Origin: G942493375 sp942493375
GTDB taxonomy: Bacteria > Armatimonadota > UBA5829
Direction: 5' to 3'
Assembly (NCBI GenBank): GCA_942493375.1
Contig: OW818698.1
Coordinates: 1,116,001 to 1,180,000 of the forward strand
Length of the DNA stretch: 64,000 nucleotides
How positions within the stretch are numbered: the stretch's first letter is position 1; each line of letters opens with the position of its first letter. The notes below the pieces were generated by a model. The model saw only the letters and a list, made by a program, of their open reading frames with translations, had not been told where the DNA came from and searched no databases. The position numbers and the translations under genes were made by a program. Positions 53,411 through 62,066 of this stretch are shown piece after piece.

Positions 53411-53647
53411 TCACACACCCCGGTTCTCATAAATATTCTCACGTCTGAGGGCTTCCAGGGGGAGTCCCACTGGTTTTGCACGCGATGTTATGCGGCGTAT
53501 CGCAGCTTTCGCTTTCTCAGGATCCCATGCCAACTCCGCAGATGATTGCTTTAGCTCTAACTCCAAAGGCTCATTGACAGGCAGATCAACCGGTTCATCC
53601 GGAACAATCGTTTTGCCGTCATAATGGGCTTTTATCACCATTGCCAT
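53411..53647 (-). CDS. Orphan antitoxin-like protein, second paralog
   Basis: This 78-aa protein has the same plan as the antitoxin at 48170-48406: IKAHYDGKTIVPDEPVDLPV at the start, an ELAWDPEKAKAAIRRI middle and LEALRRENIYENRGV at the end. AGGA lies seven bases before the ATG. It is intact, but no toxin gene follows within the next 150 bases. It may neutralise the VapC of the other locus or be a remnant. It lies between a GH123-like gene and the beta-propeller lipoprotein. Confidence 0.7.
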   Translation of the reverse strand: MAMVIKAHYDGKTIVPDEPVDLPVNEPLELELKQSSAELAWDPEKAKAAIRRITSRAKPVGLPLEALRRENIYENRGV

Positions 53648-53817
53648 ATCTTATTCCTACCATCATTACTATACCATTCAATAACAAAAAATAGAGTGTT
53701 GGTTGCGTCAATTGCCTTGCAGCCGAGACCGAATGGTCTTAATCACATATAGTCTGGCTACGGCAGCCCCATTTCATTCGACTACCGATGCAATTGAAAT
53801 AAAGCGGACTGGTTGAG

Positions 53818-55428
53818 TTAAGGCGGGTTTTCACTGCTTGTCTGTGCCGCAAATTCGAAGCTGAAAATCTCCGCATTCTTGATCTGAAAGTGCAACTTCA
53901 CACGTCGATTAGCAAGACTCTTAAGCTTGCTTGTTCCAAGCCATTTTGGTATAACTGTCAAATGGTCTCCCTTTGTTATTTCTATGGCATCCTTAGCAGT
54001 ATAACCGGCTATCGGTATGTTATTATCATTAAGCAGTTCAAGGCGTATTGCGCCTTTATTTCCCACTAGAGCATTTATCCGAAGTATGGAATTCGCCGGA
54101 ACCTCTAGTGGGGGTGTTGTCCATACACCAGTCTGTCCCGGCTGGTTTGCTATCCCCATAAAACCATCAAGGCGCATTTGGGCAATGTGCGTTGTCATTG
54201 AACGGGTTTTCTCATTCTTGTTGTTGAATGAGTTATGTGGGAAATCACGATACGAATAGAAAAACCACAGCTTTGTTCCCTGCTCCACAATCTTCTCCAT
54301 AAAGATCATATCGCCATCTGTCTTGAAGTTGGGGTTGTGGTGATTCAAATCAATCAGAGATGCACCTTTGGTCTCTGCGTCTGCATACCAGGTCTTGCTG
54401 TCCCGGCTGTAAAGGAGCTGTGGATACACCGGACCGCTGACCCCCAATAGGTTTGTCTCGGATTTATCTCTGTTATCTCTCGGTGAGTGGAATATGTTGG
54501 GAGTAGCTATGAACTGCCCATGGTAAGGCACGATATTAGTCATGTAGATGTCATCGCAGTTGCCGGTGATGGGTCCATACAATACATTAGATTTCAGATT
54601 ATGCTCAAGAGGAGCGTTCAACAATCCTGCGATTGTTGTAGATCGTCTGGTTGCACCTCCACGGTAGCAATGCATTCCCGAACCGGGATAAGGATTGCCG
54701 GCAGCATCATACCAGTAGCGCACAGTCAGTACATACTTCTGCTCGGAGACGTCCCAGTATAACTGATTGCCGCCATCGAGTGCATAGGCAGTCGAATCTG
54801 GTTCATTGAAGACCAGGATTGGAGCCGAAACATCATTTCCATCGGGAGATGTTCGCACCCACAATTGATGCATGCCTTGGATGGTCGATTGACTGTATAC
54901 GCTCAAATAGCGTTCGCTGGCAGGACTGTTGAGATTAGGATTCAAATAACCTGTACGATGTGTGACCAGGTTATTCGGTTCAGACGTGTGACTATCACCT
55001 TTCGGGTTCAAAACAGGCTTGTTCCAATGGATCCCATCGCTGCTTTCGGCATACGCCCAACAGGTGCTTCCATCAATCCGGTTCTTCAGCATATACCACC
55101 AGCGCCACGGATGTTTAGGATAAAGCACAGGATCGTATGACACCGGTCCGTGGTTACGAAAATACCAGTCTTTCTCCCAGTTTGCAGTACCCATTGTAAG
55201 AAGAGGTCCCAAGTAAACCGCCTGTCCCACCACCAAACGTGCGTTACTAAGTTCCAGCCGCAGTGCTGGATCTGCTGCCAGATAACGCATTCCAATCGCT
55301 TGCCCGGAATCCTGAGATAACGGAGCAGTTGCACTTCTTGCACGTGGAGAAGACGCACATGAAGTAAGACAAGCAATACCTATAAATATGATTCCTATAA
55401 CTTTAGGGCCTTCAATTGGTATATTCAC
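53818..55428 (-). CDS. GH32/GH43-like beta-propeller lipoprotein
   Basis: This 536-aa protein starts at GTG, eight bases after AAGGA, and has a lipoprotein signal ending LTSC. The core has five-bladed beta-propeller words: HPWRWWYMLKNRIDGSTCWAYAESSDGIHW, LYWDVSEQKYVLTVRYW and PQLLYSRDSKTWYAD, like GH32/GH43/GH62-type proteins. The C-terminal ~130 residues form a beta-sandwich (TGVWTTPPLEVPANSILRINAL), which is common in GH32-like proteins of planctomycete-type bacteria. The three catalytic acids cannot be assigned with certainty; a GNCDDIYMTNI motif is a candidate. It is anchored to a membrane and would act on fructose-, arabinose- or xylose-type sugars. Confidence 0.7.
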   Translation of the reverse strand: MNIPIEGPKVIGIIFIGIACLTSCASSPRARSATAPLSQDSGQAIGMRYLAADPALRLELSNARLVVGQAVYLGPLLTMGTANWEKDWYFRNHGPVSYDPVLYPKHPWRWWYMLKNRIDGSTCWAYAESSDGIHWNKPVLNPKGDSHTSEPNNLVTHRTGYLNPNLNSPASERYLSVYSQSTIQGMHQLWVRTSPDGNDVSAPILVFNEPDSTAYALDGGNQLYWDVSEQKYVLTVRYWYDAAGNPYPGSGMHCYRGGATRRSTTIAGLLNAPLEHNLKSNVLYGPITGNCDDIYMTNIVPYHGQFIATPNIFHSPRDNRDKSETNLLGVSGPVYPQLLYSRDSKTWYADAETKGASLIDLNHHNPNFKTDGDMIFMEKIVEQGTKLWFFYSYRDFPHNSFNNKNEKTRSMTTHIAQMRLDGFMGIANQPGQTGVWTTPPLEVPANSILRINALVGNKGAIRLELLNDNNIPIAGYTAKDAIEITKGDHLTVIPKWLGTSKLKSLANRRVKLHFQIKNAEIFSFEFAAQTSSENPP

Positions 55429-55560
55429 ATCGCCAATCCTTTTCTGTAATAATAGTGATGCAGTTCCTTACACCTGCATATCACCCATTCGACTGCTTCC
55501 AACCGTACATCAGCGCAGTAGTATATCGTATGCGGGAACGCCTGTTTACACCAGGTATCC

Positions 55561-55641
55561 TAACCCGCTTTATTCACCAAGCTTCGCTTTTGACCGGCAG
55601 TAGGGGCAAAAGCTGAGTCAATCATGAATAATGCGGGCTAA
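55561..55641. repeat. CCCGCATTATTCA palindromic repeat, copy 4
   Basis: The arms TAACCCGCTTTATTCACC and ATGAATAATGCGGGCTA flank GACCGGCAGTAGGGGCAAAAGC. This copy supplies the last eight codons and the stop of the truncated antitoxin at 55618-55806, so it arrived after that gene existed. Confidence 0.85.
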
Positions 55642-55806
55642 CAAGCACAAGCAAGTTCCTGCAGCTTTGGCTTTCTCTGGATCCCAAACTAACTCCGCAG
55701 TGGATTGCTTGAGCTCTAACTCCAAAGGTTGGTTTACAGGCAGATCAACCGGTTCATCCGGAACAATATTCGTACCATAAAAATGTGTTCTAACAGATAC
55801 AGCCAT
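55618..55806 (-). pseudogene. Antitoxin gene truncated by a dispersed repeat
   Basis: The first ~48 residues (NIVPDEPVDLPV, LELELKQSTAELVWDPEKAKAA) match the antitoxins at 48170 and 53411, including position of the WDPEKAKAA helix. After KAA the frame turns into GTCLCLLARIIHD, the last part of which is encoded by the palindromic repeat at 55561-55641. The conserved ending LEALRREN-YE-RGV is lost. A start at 55806 aligns with the paralogs. It is probably non-functional. Confidence 0.8.
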
Positions 55807-55974
55807 CTCTGTTACCTCTATTCTTATAATACCATTTGAATAGAGAAATATAGCGATTGAGGCTTCATTTGACCTGCAGATGAAGACGAGTCAAGTTCAT
55901 TCAGTTCCATTTTGATTGACTACCGAACAACCAGAATGGTGTCTGTCCCATTTATTGCATTTGACTTGTTAGGG

Positions 55975-56514
55975 TTACGACCCTATGCTCTTATCCAACA
56001 TATCTACATATGCATCTTCATCACCTGCAAGCCAAGCCTCAACAAGAAGCCTGCCCTTTTGTGACAAATCAACACTGAAGCTACTAGTCCATACACCCGT
56101 TAATCCACCACCGCACGACCCTTGCCCGCGATTAACCAATCCTGCAGCTATCAAACGAGCAAATCTAAGAAGGCCATCTGCTGAATACCACAACATATTA
56201 TTAGGTGCTGTATGCAAGTAGAGTAATATATCCATATCTTCGCGACCAATTGCATGATTTAAGGCGACCAACATACCCTTCCAATGCCGAATTGCCGTCA
56301 TGGGTATATTTCCATTGTGATACAGAGCATGACAGTTGGGACAAAGCACCAATAAATTCGAGGCATCATTACCACCTGATTCAGCGACTTGCACTATATG
56401 ATGTAAATTAATCGGGATGATCTGACGACAACGTGGATTCCCGCACATATAACAAGCTTCCAAAAGAACCTCATTACGAACTGACAATGGAATATCCTTA
56501 CGATTTGTAGTCAT
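55975..56514 (-). CDS. HNH endonuclease-like protein
   Basis: This ~179-aa protein starts at the ATG 56514 with GGAGG six bases upstream (an earlier in-frame start at 56565 has none). The HNH core is CYMCGNPRC ... LHHIVQVAESGGNDASNLLVLCPNCHALYH, with two zinc-binding CxxC pairs and the His-His catalytic pattern. HNH proteins cut DNA in restriction, homing or anti-phage systems. The C-terminal ~90 residues (LLRFARLIAAGLVNRGQGS) are not recognised. No methylase or helicase is adjacent, so this is a stand-alone nuclease or a remnant of a defence module. Confidence 0.83.
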   Translation of the reverse strand: MTTNRKDIPLSVRNEVLLEACYMCGNPRCRQIIPINLHHIVQVAESGGNDASNLLVLCPNCHALYHNGNIPMTAIRHWKGMLVALNHAIGREDMDILLYLHTAPNNMLWYSADGLLRFARLIAAGLVNRGQGSCGGGLTGVWTSSFSVDLSQKGRLLVEAWLAGDEDAYVDMLDKSIGS

Positions 56515-56590
56515 ACATAGCCTCCAGATATACTGTTGATATTTGAATAAGATATTGCAATTCAACTATGTGAATTATATCATTCACACC

Positions 56591-58237
56591 TCACTTCACC
56601 TCATAAACATGCCTCTGATGCCCCTCAAAGCTATCCTTAATAATCCCATTCACCACATTAACGGTCCTGTTTTCAAACATCACGTTAGCTGCACTTCGTG
56701 TAGTTGGAATTTTGATTTCGGCGTTAACTTTGGTGGGTAGTGTGTTGGCTGCTATTACGTATTTGCGGGCCTTGTGAGTTCTTGCTATATAGTGGATGCT
56801 GGATGGTGCGATAGAGACTGCTGGAGGAGTATCCGACGAGTAGATTATTGGGGTGAGATCTCTTACTTCTCTGGTTAGCATTTTCATTGTTTTGTGCAGT
56901 TCGGAGTTTAGGGGGATGTCTATCCAGAACTTTATACCGCGGACTCCGTGGATCAGGCAGAGGTAGACCATTGCTTCTTCTTCCGGGCCTGTGGGTTCTC
57001 GGGGGATCCAGTAGGCGTTGCCGCTGCTCTGGAGCCAGATCCAGCTTGGTCCTCCTCCGGGTTTTGCTATACGTTCCAGCATGTCCACGTTTTTGGCCTG
57101 GTCCAGGGGAGTATATCCGCAGCCTATTGTATACTGGTCCAGACTGGCGATATCGGATAACAGTTTGTCAGGCAGGTAGAATCCCGGTGCGTAGTTGACG
57201 TAAGCAGGATGTGCCGGGTCTATTTTCTTGGCCAGTTCATAGGCTTTTGCCGGTGTAGGGTCATTGCCCATTGGTTCATCGCACACATTCCAGGCTATCA
57301 GCGCCGGATGGTCCTTGAGACCGGTCATGAACATAGTCCGGTTCTCATCGGTAATCCCTCCGGACATACCAACGATAACCTTCAGACCGAAGGAATTGGC
57401 ATCATCAAAACACTTGCGCACTTCTTCCAGTTTTTTGTCGTTACCGACCCATATAGTGATAGCATTAAACCCGGCTTTGGCTGTATCCTGAATAATCTCC
57501 CGTGTAGGAGTGTGCTCCCATCCGGAAGAGAAAGGGATAAACGGAACGCCATCGACAAGGAACCGCCGGTTGGAATCTATCTTTACAACCGCTGGTATAT
57601 TCTTCCCTGGTTTAGTCTTGAATGGTTTTACATCAGGGACAATTCTATGGACTGCATCACCGGTCAAGGAAGCATCACCAGGCGCCGGGGTCCAGTCTGT
57701 AGGCTGGCTGCCATCTTCAAACTGGAAATCATCCACCCATATAACACCTTTGGCCTTGGGAATCAAAAGGATAGTCAACAGCGCATCATAAGCATTATAG
57801 GTAACCCAGTAGCGTTTCCATGTAGTTCCGATAGTCTGATCCTGCACTCCCTCAAACCCGAATGAAACAGGCATATTCTCCCTGTCAGCCTTGAGCCACA
57901 CAGACAGTGTATAAGGTACATTAAGTTTCGGAACATCTACCCATTTAGCATGCAGGGAAAGGTTGGATGCATCACCAGGGCAATCGATACGCAGGGAACG
58001 CTTCCCGGAATGGCTGGTTGTTTCATCAACTCCCCAGCGTTTCCTCCATGAATCAGGATTCAACACATACTCAGGCACAGAAAGCCCCATCCCCCCAGGC
58101 CCCCAGAAATCAGGTATCTTCTCATTAGTGCAGACTTCAAAGCTGCTGTTATTGAGCAGGTTTGTGGTAGCTGCATGGGCAGGAATAGTCACTGCAGTAA
58201 ACAATAAAGCAAAGACTGATACGATTACTGACTTCAT
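56591..58237 (-). CDS. Secreted CBM-linked TIM-barrel glycosidase-like protein
   Basis: This 548-aa protein has a Sec signal peptide (1-22, AHA). A CBM4/9-like beta-sandwich (~25-185) has LLNNSSFEVCTNEKIPDFW and GVIWVDDFQFEDGS. A TIM-barrel (~220-460) of GH2/GH5 type follows, with VDGVPFIPFSSGWEHTP, AGFNAITIWVG, ALIAWNVCDEPMGNDPT and WIWLQSSGNAYW. The Glu in NVCDEP is a candidate acid/base; a nucleophile was not identified. The last ~80 residues are beta-rich (KARKYVIAANTLPT). It is extracellular, glycan-active and the substrate unknown. Single gene, with repeats upstream. Confidence 0.75.
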   Translation of the reverse strand: MKSVIVSVFALLFTAVTIPAHAATTNLLNNSSFEVCTNEKIPDFWGPGGMGLSVPEYVLNPDSWRKRWGVDETTSHSGKRSLRIDCPGDASNLSLHAKWVDVPKLNVPYTLSVWLKADRENMPVSFGFEGVQDQTIGTTWKRYWVTYNAYDALLTILLIPKAKGVIWVDDFQFEDGSQPTDWTPAPGDASLTGDAVHRIVPDVKPFKTKPGKNIPAVVKIDSNRRFLVDGVPFIPFSSGWEHTPTREIIQDTAKAGFNAITIWVGNDKKLEEVRKCFDDANSFGLKVIVGMSGGITDENRTMFMTGLKDHPALIAWNVCDEPMGNDPTPAKAYELAKKIDPAHPAYVNYAPGFYLPDKLLSDIASLDQYTIGCGYTPLDQAKNVDMLERIAKPGGGPSWIWLQSSGNAYWIPREPTGPEEEAMVYLCLIHGVRGIKFWIDIPLNSELHKTMKMLTREVRDLTPIIYSSDTPPAVSIAPSSIHYIARTHKARKYVIAANTLPTKVNAEIKIPTTRSAANVMFENRTVNVVNGIIKDSFEGHQRHVYEVK

Positions 58238-58275
58238 TTTTTGTCTCCTGATTTGAATTTTTTATTTAACCACAG

Positions 58276-58483
58276 GTGTAAATGCTGTGCATTTACACTG
58301 GAATACACGGAAAAGGGAATGGGGAACAATTGTACCGTGTTATACATCCTCACGTTAAACTGTGCAACCAGCTAATTCCCCATTTGAAGGTGGTAGGGGG
58401 ATGTGACTGTTGGTCTGTTCACATTCATTATACTTGGATTCACATCCCCCCTACCCCCCTTCAAAGGGGGAATTAGCTGTGCA
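58276..58483. repeat. Small perfect hairpin and large inverted repeat pair
   Basis: GTGTAAATGC / GCATTTACAC (58276-58298) form a 10-bp stem. Bases 58361-58406 and 58437-58483 are inverted copies of the CACATCCCCCTACCCCC repeat (AACCAGCTAATTCCCC ... GGGGGAATTAGCTG), making a large hairpin past the stop of the heparinase-like gene. No gene is supported in 58238-58528. Confidence 0.75.
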
Positions 58484-58528
58484 ATACTCACAACACTGAA
58501 CTGTTACTAATAATTGATTTCTACACGC

Positions 58529-61500
58529 TCACTCAAATCGTAACTGGTAGCCTTCCGGTGGGGCTTTGCCTGTTGGGATGGTTATAGTCACACTGCTGCC
58601 GTCTACTATGGCATCAGCGGGGCGGAGTTTTTTCTGCATTCTACCGATTTGTGCCTTGGTGGGTGTTTTTCCTTGTTGCTCAATGAATGTGACTTTTGTT
58701 CCCACGGGGGCCTGTATTGATGCGGTGTTATTCGGATAGTCTATGCTGAAATTACCTTTGCGGTCGGTTGAGATCAACTGTTGGCCTTTGTAGGAGAGCT
58801 TTGTACCGCCGATAACCGCTGCTCCTGTAACCTTGCTGTTGGAGAGCTTGATTACTGCCACTTCACCGTCGCATTCGACACTATTGGTTTTTATCGGGCC
58901 TCCGGTGCTCTCCAGTATGATGTAGATATTCGATCCTACAGACAGTTCCATTCCCTGAAAACCTTTTCCGCTCAGGGATTTTGCAGGCTTCAACTTGTTT
59001 GATTCACCCTTTGTCGGACGCAATGCCGTCATAAAACGCTGTTGCAACGACTGTTGGGCAGCATAGACCGTCCTGTGGTTGTTCTTGGAATCCGGGTACA
59101 AACAAGCAGTTATTTCTTTTTCCATACTGAGCTGATCTGCCCCTGCAAAATCCACGGCTAATCCAATGCCATCAAATTCACCCAGCAGCCGATTCCCATT
59201 AAGTGAAAGGTCAACGCAGGAATTGATGTTCCACTCAATACGGTGAGGCTTATTTAGCTGCATATCGTCGGACACGACAAGAGTTTTAGGCCTTAAATAA
59301 ATAAGCTTTCTCACATACCAACTGCAGTCCTTGTATGCTTTAGCGCCTTCGACCTCGACATAATCAAGCAGCGAACTGGAAAAAATTTTTGTAGTCTTTG
59401 TCTTGTCACTGACATTCGCACCATCCAGAGTGACGGTGTTGTGTATTCTGGAATCATCCAGAGTATTTGCCTCAGGATCGCTGTATGATATCATCCCAGG
59501 ATCCATTGCCAACGGTTTTGCATATGCTTCAAATGTGAAAGCCGGTCTATCGGCGTGGTAGTGCCCTCCTCCGAAAGGACCGGTTATCATAGTCACGAGA
59601 CCATCGCCTATCTCAAAACCTTCCCTCAGCATCGTATGGCCTGTTCCTCTGAAATGCTTAGCGAGATATTTGACAGGTTCTTTGGCTTTTACCGCTCCAT
59701 CCCACATAAATGCGGACAGCATATCATTAGGTCCCGAATACTTTTTCATAAACCATGCTGCGGTAGGATCGTGCAGATATTTTGCCATAAACGCCGCTAC
59801 GGACGCTGGAGGCATGTATGTCCCTGATCCGCAGTCATTCCAGTTTATATCGGAACTATCATCCCTGTTACTCTTGAGGTAGATCAACCAGTCCATGGCC
59901 AATTGCACCTTATGCGCCAATTGCTTTTGGAGACTCCCGGGATCTTTCCTGCCAAGCGCCGCCAGAAGGTTCACTGCAGTAGACATGGTATACGCCCAAT
60001 ATGCTGACCCTTCGCTTGAGTCTCCGTCCGGCAGCGAGTAATCTGATATTGCGCTCAACATCCACTTAGTCACCTGTTCTCGTAAAGGCTTGACTTCCGG
60101 GCGATGCGGTTCCAACGCGAGCAGAGTCACTCCTATCTCAGAACCGAAAACGATTCCCTGATTCATTCCACGGACTGCAGGATCACCTATTCTGTCGTAC
60201 GACCACTTGATCCCTTTTTCTATCAGCGCATCTTCCATTTGTCTTCGTTCATCCGGCGTCAACGCAGTATAAGCCCATTCATAAGCCAGTCCTAAATGGT
60301 GGGTGACGCTGGATTCTGTAAACGGCCGCCCGTGCGCTCCCCAACCCAGGGGATACCGGCAATAAAATGAATCGGTCCATGCCTTAATATGAGTGGACGC
60401 CAGCATCGCGCGTCTTGCCATATCCGCATACTTCTTATCACCTGTCAAAACATATGCAAGAGCTGTATTGTATGCTATATCCGCCAAATTACACCGGGGA
60501 GCTATATCACGACTGGCTATCCAATACATACCCGTATAATAGTCACCGACCATTTTTTCAGGTTCGGCAGTCAAATATTCATCAGCTTTACTGATAATGC
60601 CTGCTCCCAGGTCTTTTACAGCTCCTTCCAGGAACATATGCCGGACTGAAGCAAGTTCTTCTTTGTTAAAGTAAACACCAGCTGCAAATCCGTCCTTTTC
60701 CAGACTGCCTTGTAGAGGTATCGGTTTGATTTCAGGTAATTCCGATGCAGTTTCTCCGATCGGTGTTCCTGTCTTTCTCAGAAGCAGCCACATCGCGTTA
60801 CACACAATGATCCGTCCGTTGTCCCCACCAGCTGCGTCTTCGGGTTCGCTGATATCGATAGTTACAGACTCCAGGAGTTTCGAACCTTCAGGAACAGGTA
60901 TTTGCAGGTCAACAGTCTTACCCGTTCCTTTTTCGTATTTTACCGGCGTACTCCACTCTCCATCTATTCTCCAATGGATCGACAAATACCCCTGTGCATC
61001 GTTAGTATGATGAAATTCCAGGGTATCATAACCGGTGAGTTCGGCATTGAAATCTCTTGTGTAAGCACATATATCCCGATTATTGTTGTCCTCTTTCATC
61101 CATATCTCACCCCAGGTCCAGTATGGATTAAACCCAAAGCTGCCGGCAGGACGTTTCAGAGTATCTTCAGTTGGTTTCCAGTATGGAGCAGTTTCACCAC
61201 CCCAGTATAACCAGTCGATAACCTCTTCATGGTCATTGACATATATCTTGGGGTAATCGGTAGAGAGTTCCAAGCCATCGAGGGTCAGGTCTCCACTGCC
61301 ATACCCCGGACGAAGTCTGGTGAACTTAATAGCCTTGACTTTCGTCCAGTCAATCTTGATTTCCCTGCCCATGTAGACCCATTTGGACATATCAGCCCAG
61401 TCTATAGGGTCTCCGACTTTTGCTGTAGTAAAACGTTCAGGAGGAAGTTCCATACGGTTCCAGCCAGCCCAGTCGACTCTGAAAGTCAGGGCAGCTAGAG

Positions 61501-61801
61501 GTTTGTTTTTGGCATTGAGCAGGCTGAGTTCAACTCTCTCGAATGTGGCTTTCTCAGAATAGATCCACAACCTGAGTGAATGGTAATCGGCAGGCTGAAT
61601 AGACAGACCGGTGCGCTGTATGGGAGCTCCCCCGGCAGACCATTTGAGGGCGGATGTTCCCTCTTTGAAGTTCCGGGTGTCATTACCAACTTTTCCCCAA
61701 TCACTCTGGTCATCCATAAAACCGATTGTGAGTTCATTCCCATATGCAGGAACAAGCCACAAAACAAGCAGGATTACTAACAACAGTAAAATTATCACCA
61801 T
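58529..61801 (-). CDS. Secreted heparinase II/III-family protein
   Basis: This ~1090-aa protein has a Sec signal or anchor from the ATG 61801 (VIILLLLVILLVLWLV); GGAGGT lies nine bases upstream, which decides against the longer start. Beta-rich N-terminal domains (~25-350) bind carbohydrate. An alpha-toroid (~370-660) carries TPDERRQMEDALIEKGI and GMNQGIVFGSEIGVTLLAL. The heparinase II/III C-terminal fold follows (~680-870), with GGGHYHADRPAFTFEAYAKP and SRIHNTVTLDG, where conserved His and Tyr residues act in beta-elimination of uronic acid-containing polymers. A last beta region ends the protein. It would cleave alginate-, heparan- or similar uronate polymers outside the cell. Confidence 0.85.
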   Translation of the reverse strand: MVIILLLLVILLVLWLVPAYGNELTIGFMDDQSDWGKVGNDTRNFKEGTSALKWSAGGAPIQRTGLSIQPADYHSLRLWIYSEKATFERVELSLLNAKNKPLAALTFRVDWAGWNRMELPPERFTTAKVGDPIDWADMSKWVYMGREIKIDWTKVKAIKFTRLRPGYGSGDLTLDGLELSTDYPKIYVNDHEEVIDWLYWGGETAPYWKPTEDTLKRPAGSFGFNPYWTWGEIWMKEDNNNRDICAYTRDFNAELTGYDTLEFHHTNDAQGYLSIHWRIDGEWSTPVKYEKGTGKTVDLQIPVPEGSKLLESVTIDISEPEDAAGGDNGRIIVCNAMWLLLRKTGTPIGETASELPEIKPIPLQGSLEKDGFAAGVYFNKEELASVRHMFLEGAVKDLGAGIISKADEYLTAEPEKMVGDYYTGMYWIASRDIAPRCNLADIAYNTALAYVLTGDKKYADMARRAMLASTHIKAWTDSFYCRYPLGWGAHGRPFTESSVTHHLGLAYEWAYTALTPDERRQMEDALIEKGIKWSYDRIGDPAVRGMNQGIVFGSEIGVTLLALEPHRPEVKPLREQVTKWMLSAISDYSLPDGDSSEGSAYWAYTMSTAVNLLAALGRKDPGSLQKQLAHKVQLAMDWLIYLKSNRDDSSDINWNDCGSGTYMPPASVAAFMAKYLHDPTAAWFMKKYSGPNDMLSAFMWDGAVKAKEPVKYLAKHFRGTGHTMLREGFEIGDGLVTMITGPFGGGHYHADRPAFTFEAYAKPLAMDPGMISYSDPEANTLDDSRIHNTVTLDGANVSDKTKTTKIFSSSLLDYVEVEGAKAYKDCSWYVRKLIYLRPKTLVVSDDMQLNKPHRIEWNINSCVDLSLNGNRLLGEFDGIGLAVDFAGADQLSMEKEITACLYPDSKNNHRTVYAAQQSLQQRFMTALRPTKGESNKLKPAKSLSGKGFQGMELSVGSNIYIILESTGGPIKTNSVECDGEVAVIKLSNSKVTGAAVIGGTKLSYKGQQLISTDRKGNFSIDYPNNTASIQAPVGTKVTFIEQQGKTPTKAQIGRMQKKLRPADAIVDGSSVTITIPTGKAPPEGYQLRFE

Positions 61802-61847
61802 TCTATCCAGACCTCCTCTTGTTGTATCACTTGAGTAAAGCACCAGC

Positions 61848-62027
61848 TGTCATTCTGAGCCCCCAAGTTGGAGGCTCAGGATGACATATAACCGATCACT
61901 ATGACAAAGGTCTACTTCACCAGCCAGGGCGAACGCATCTAAACAGTAACCAACGGATATACTGCGGGAATTGAGCATAGACGAGATTCGAAACATCCAG
62001 TAAAACCGGCATTCCCGCAGTATATCC
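61848..62027. repeat. Two palindromes between heparinase-like and GH36 genes
   Basis: TGTCATTCTGAGCC (61848-61861) and GGCTCAGGATGACA (61873-61886) form one hairpin. GGATATACTGCGGGAAT (61955-61971) and ATTCCCGCAGTATATCC (62011-62027) form a perfect 17-bp stem around 39 bases, near the end of the GH36 gene, where it may act as a terminator. Confidence 0.75.
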
Positions 62028-62066
62028 ACCTTCGTTCCTCAGGATGACAGGTGCGCAATTTATTGT

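Noticed and set aside
53010..53414. 134-codon minus-strand open frame
   Set aside because: It lies mostly opposite the end of the GH123-like gene and has no ribosome site or features.
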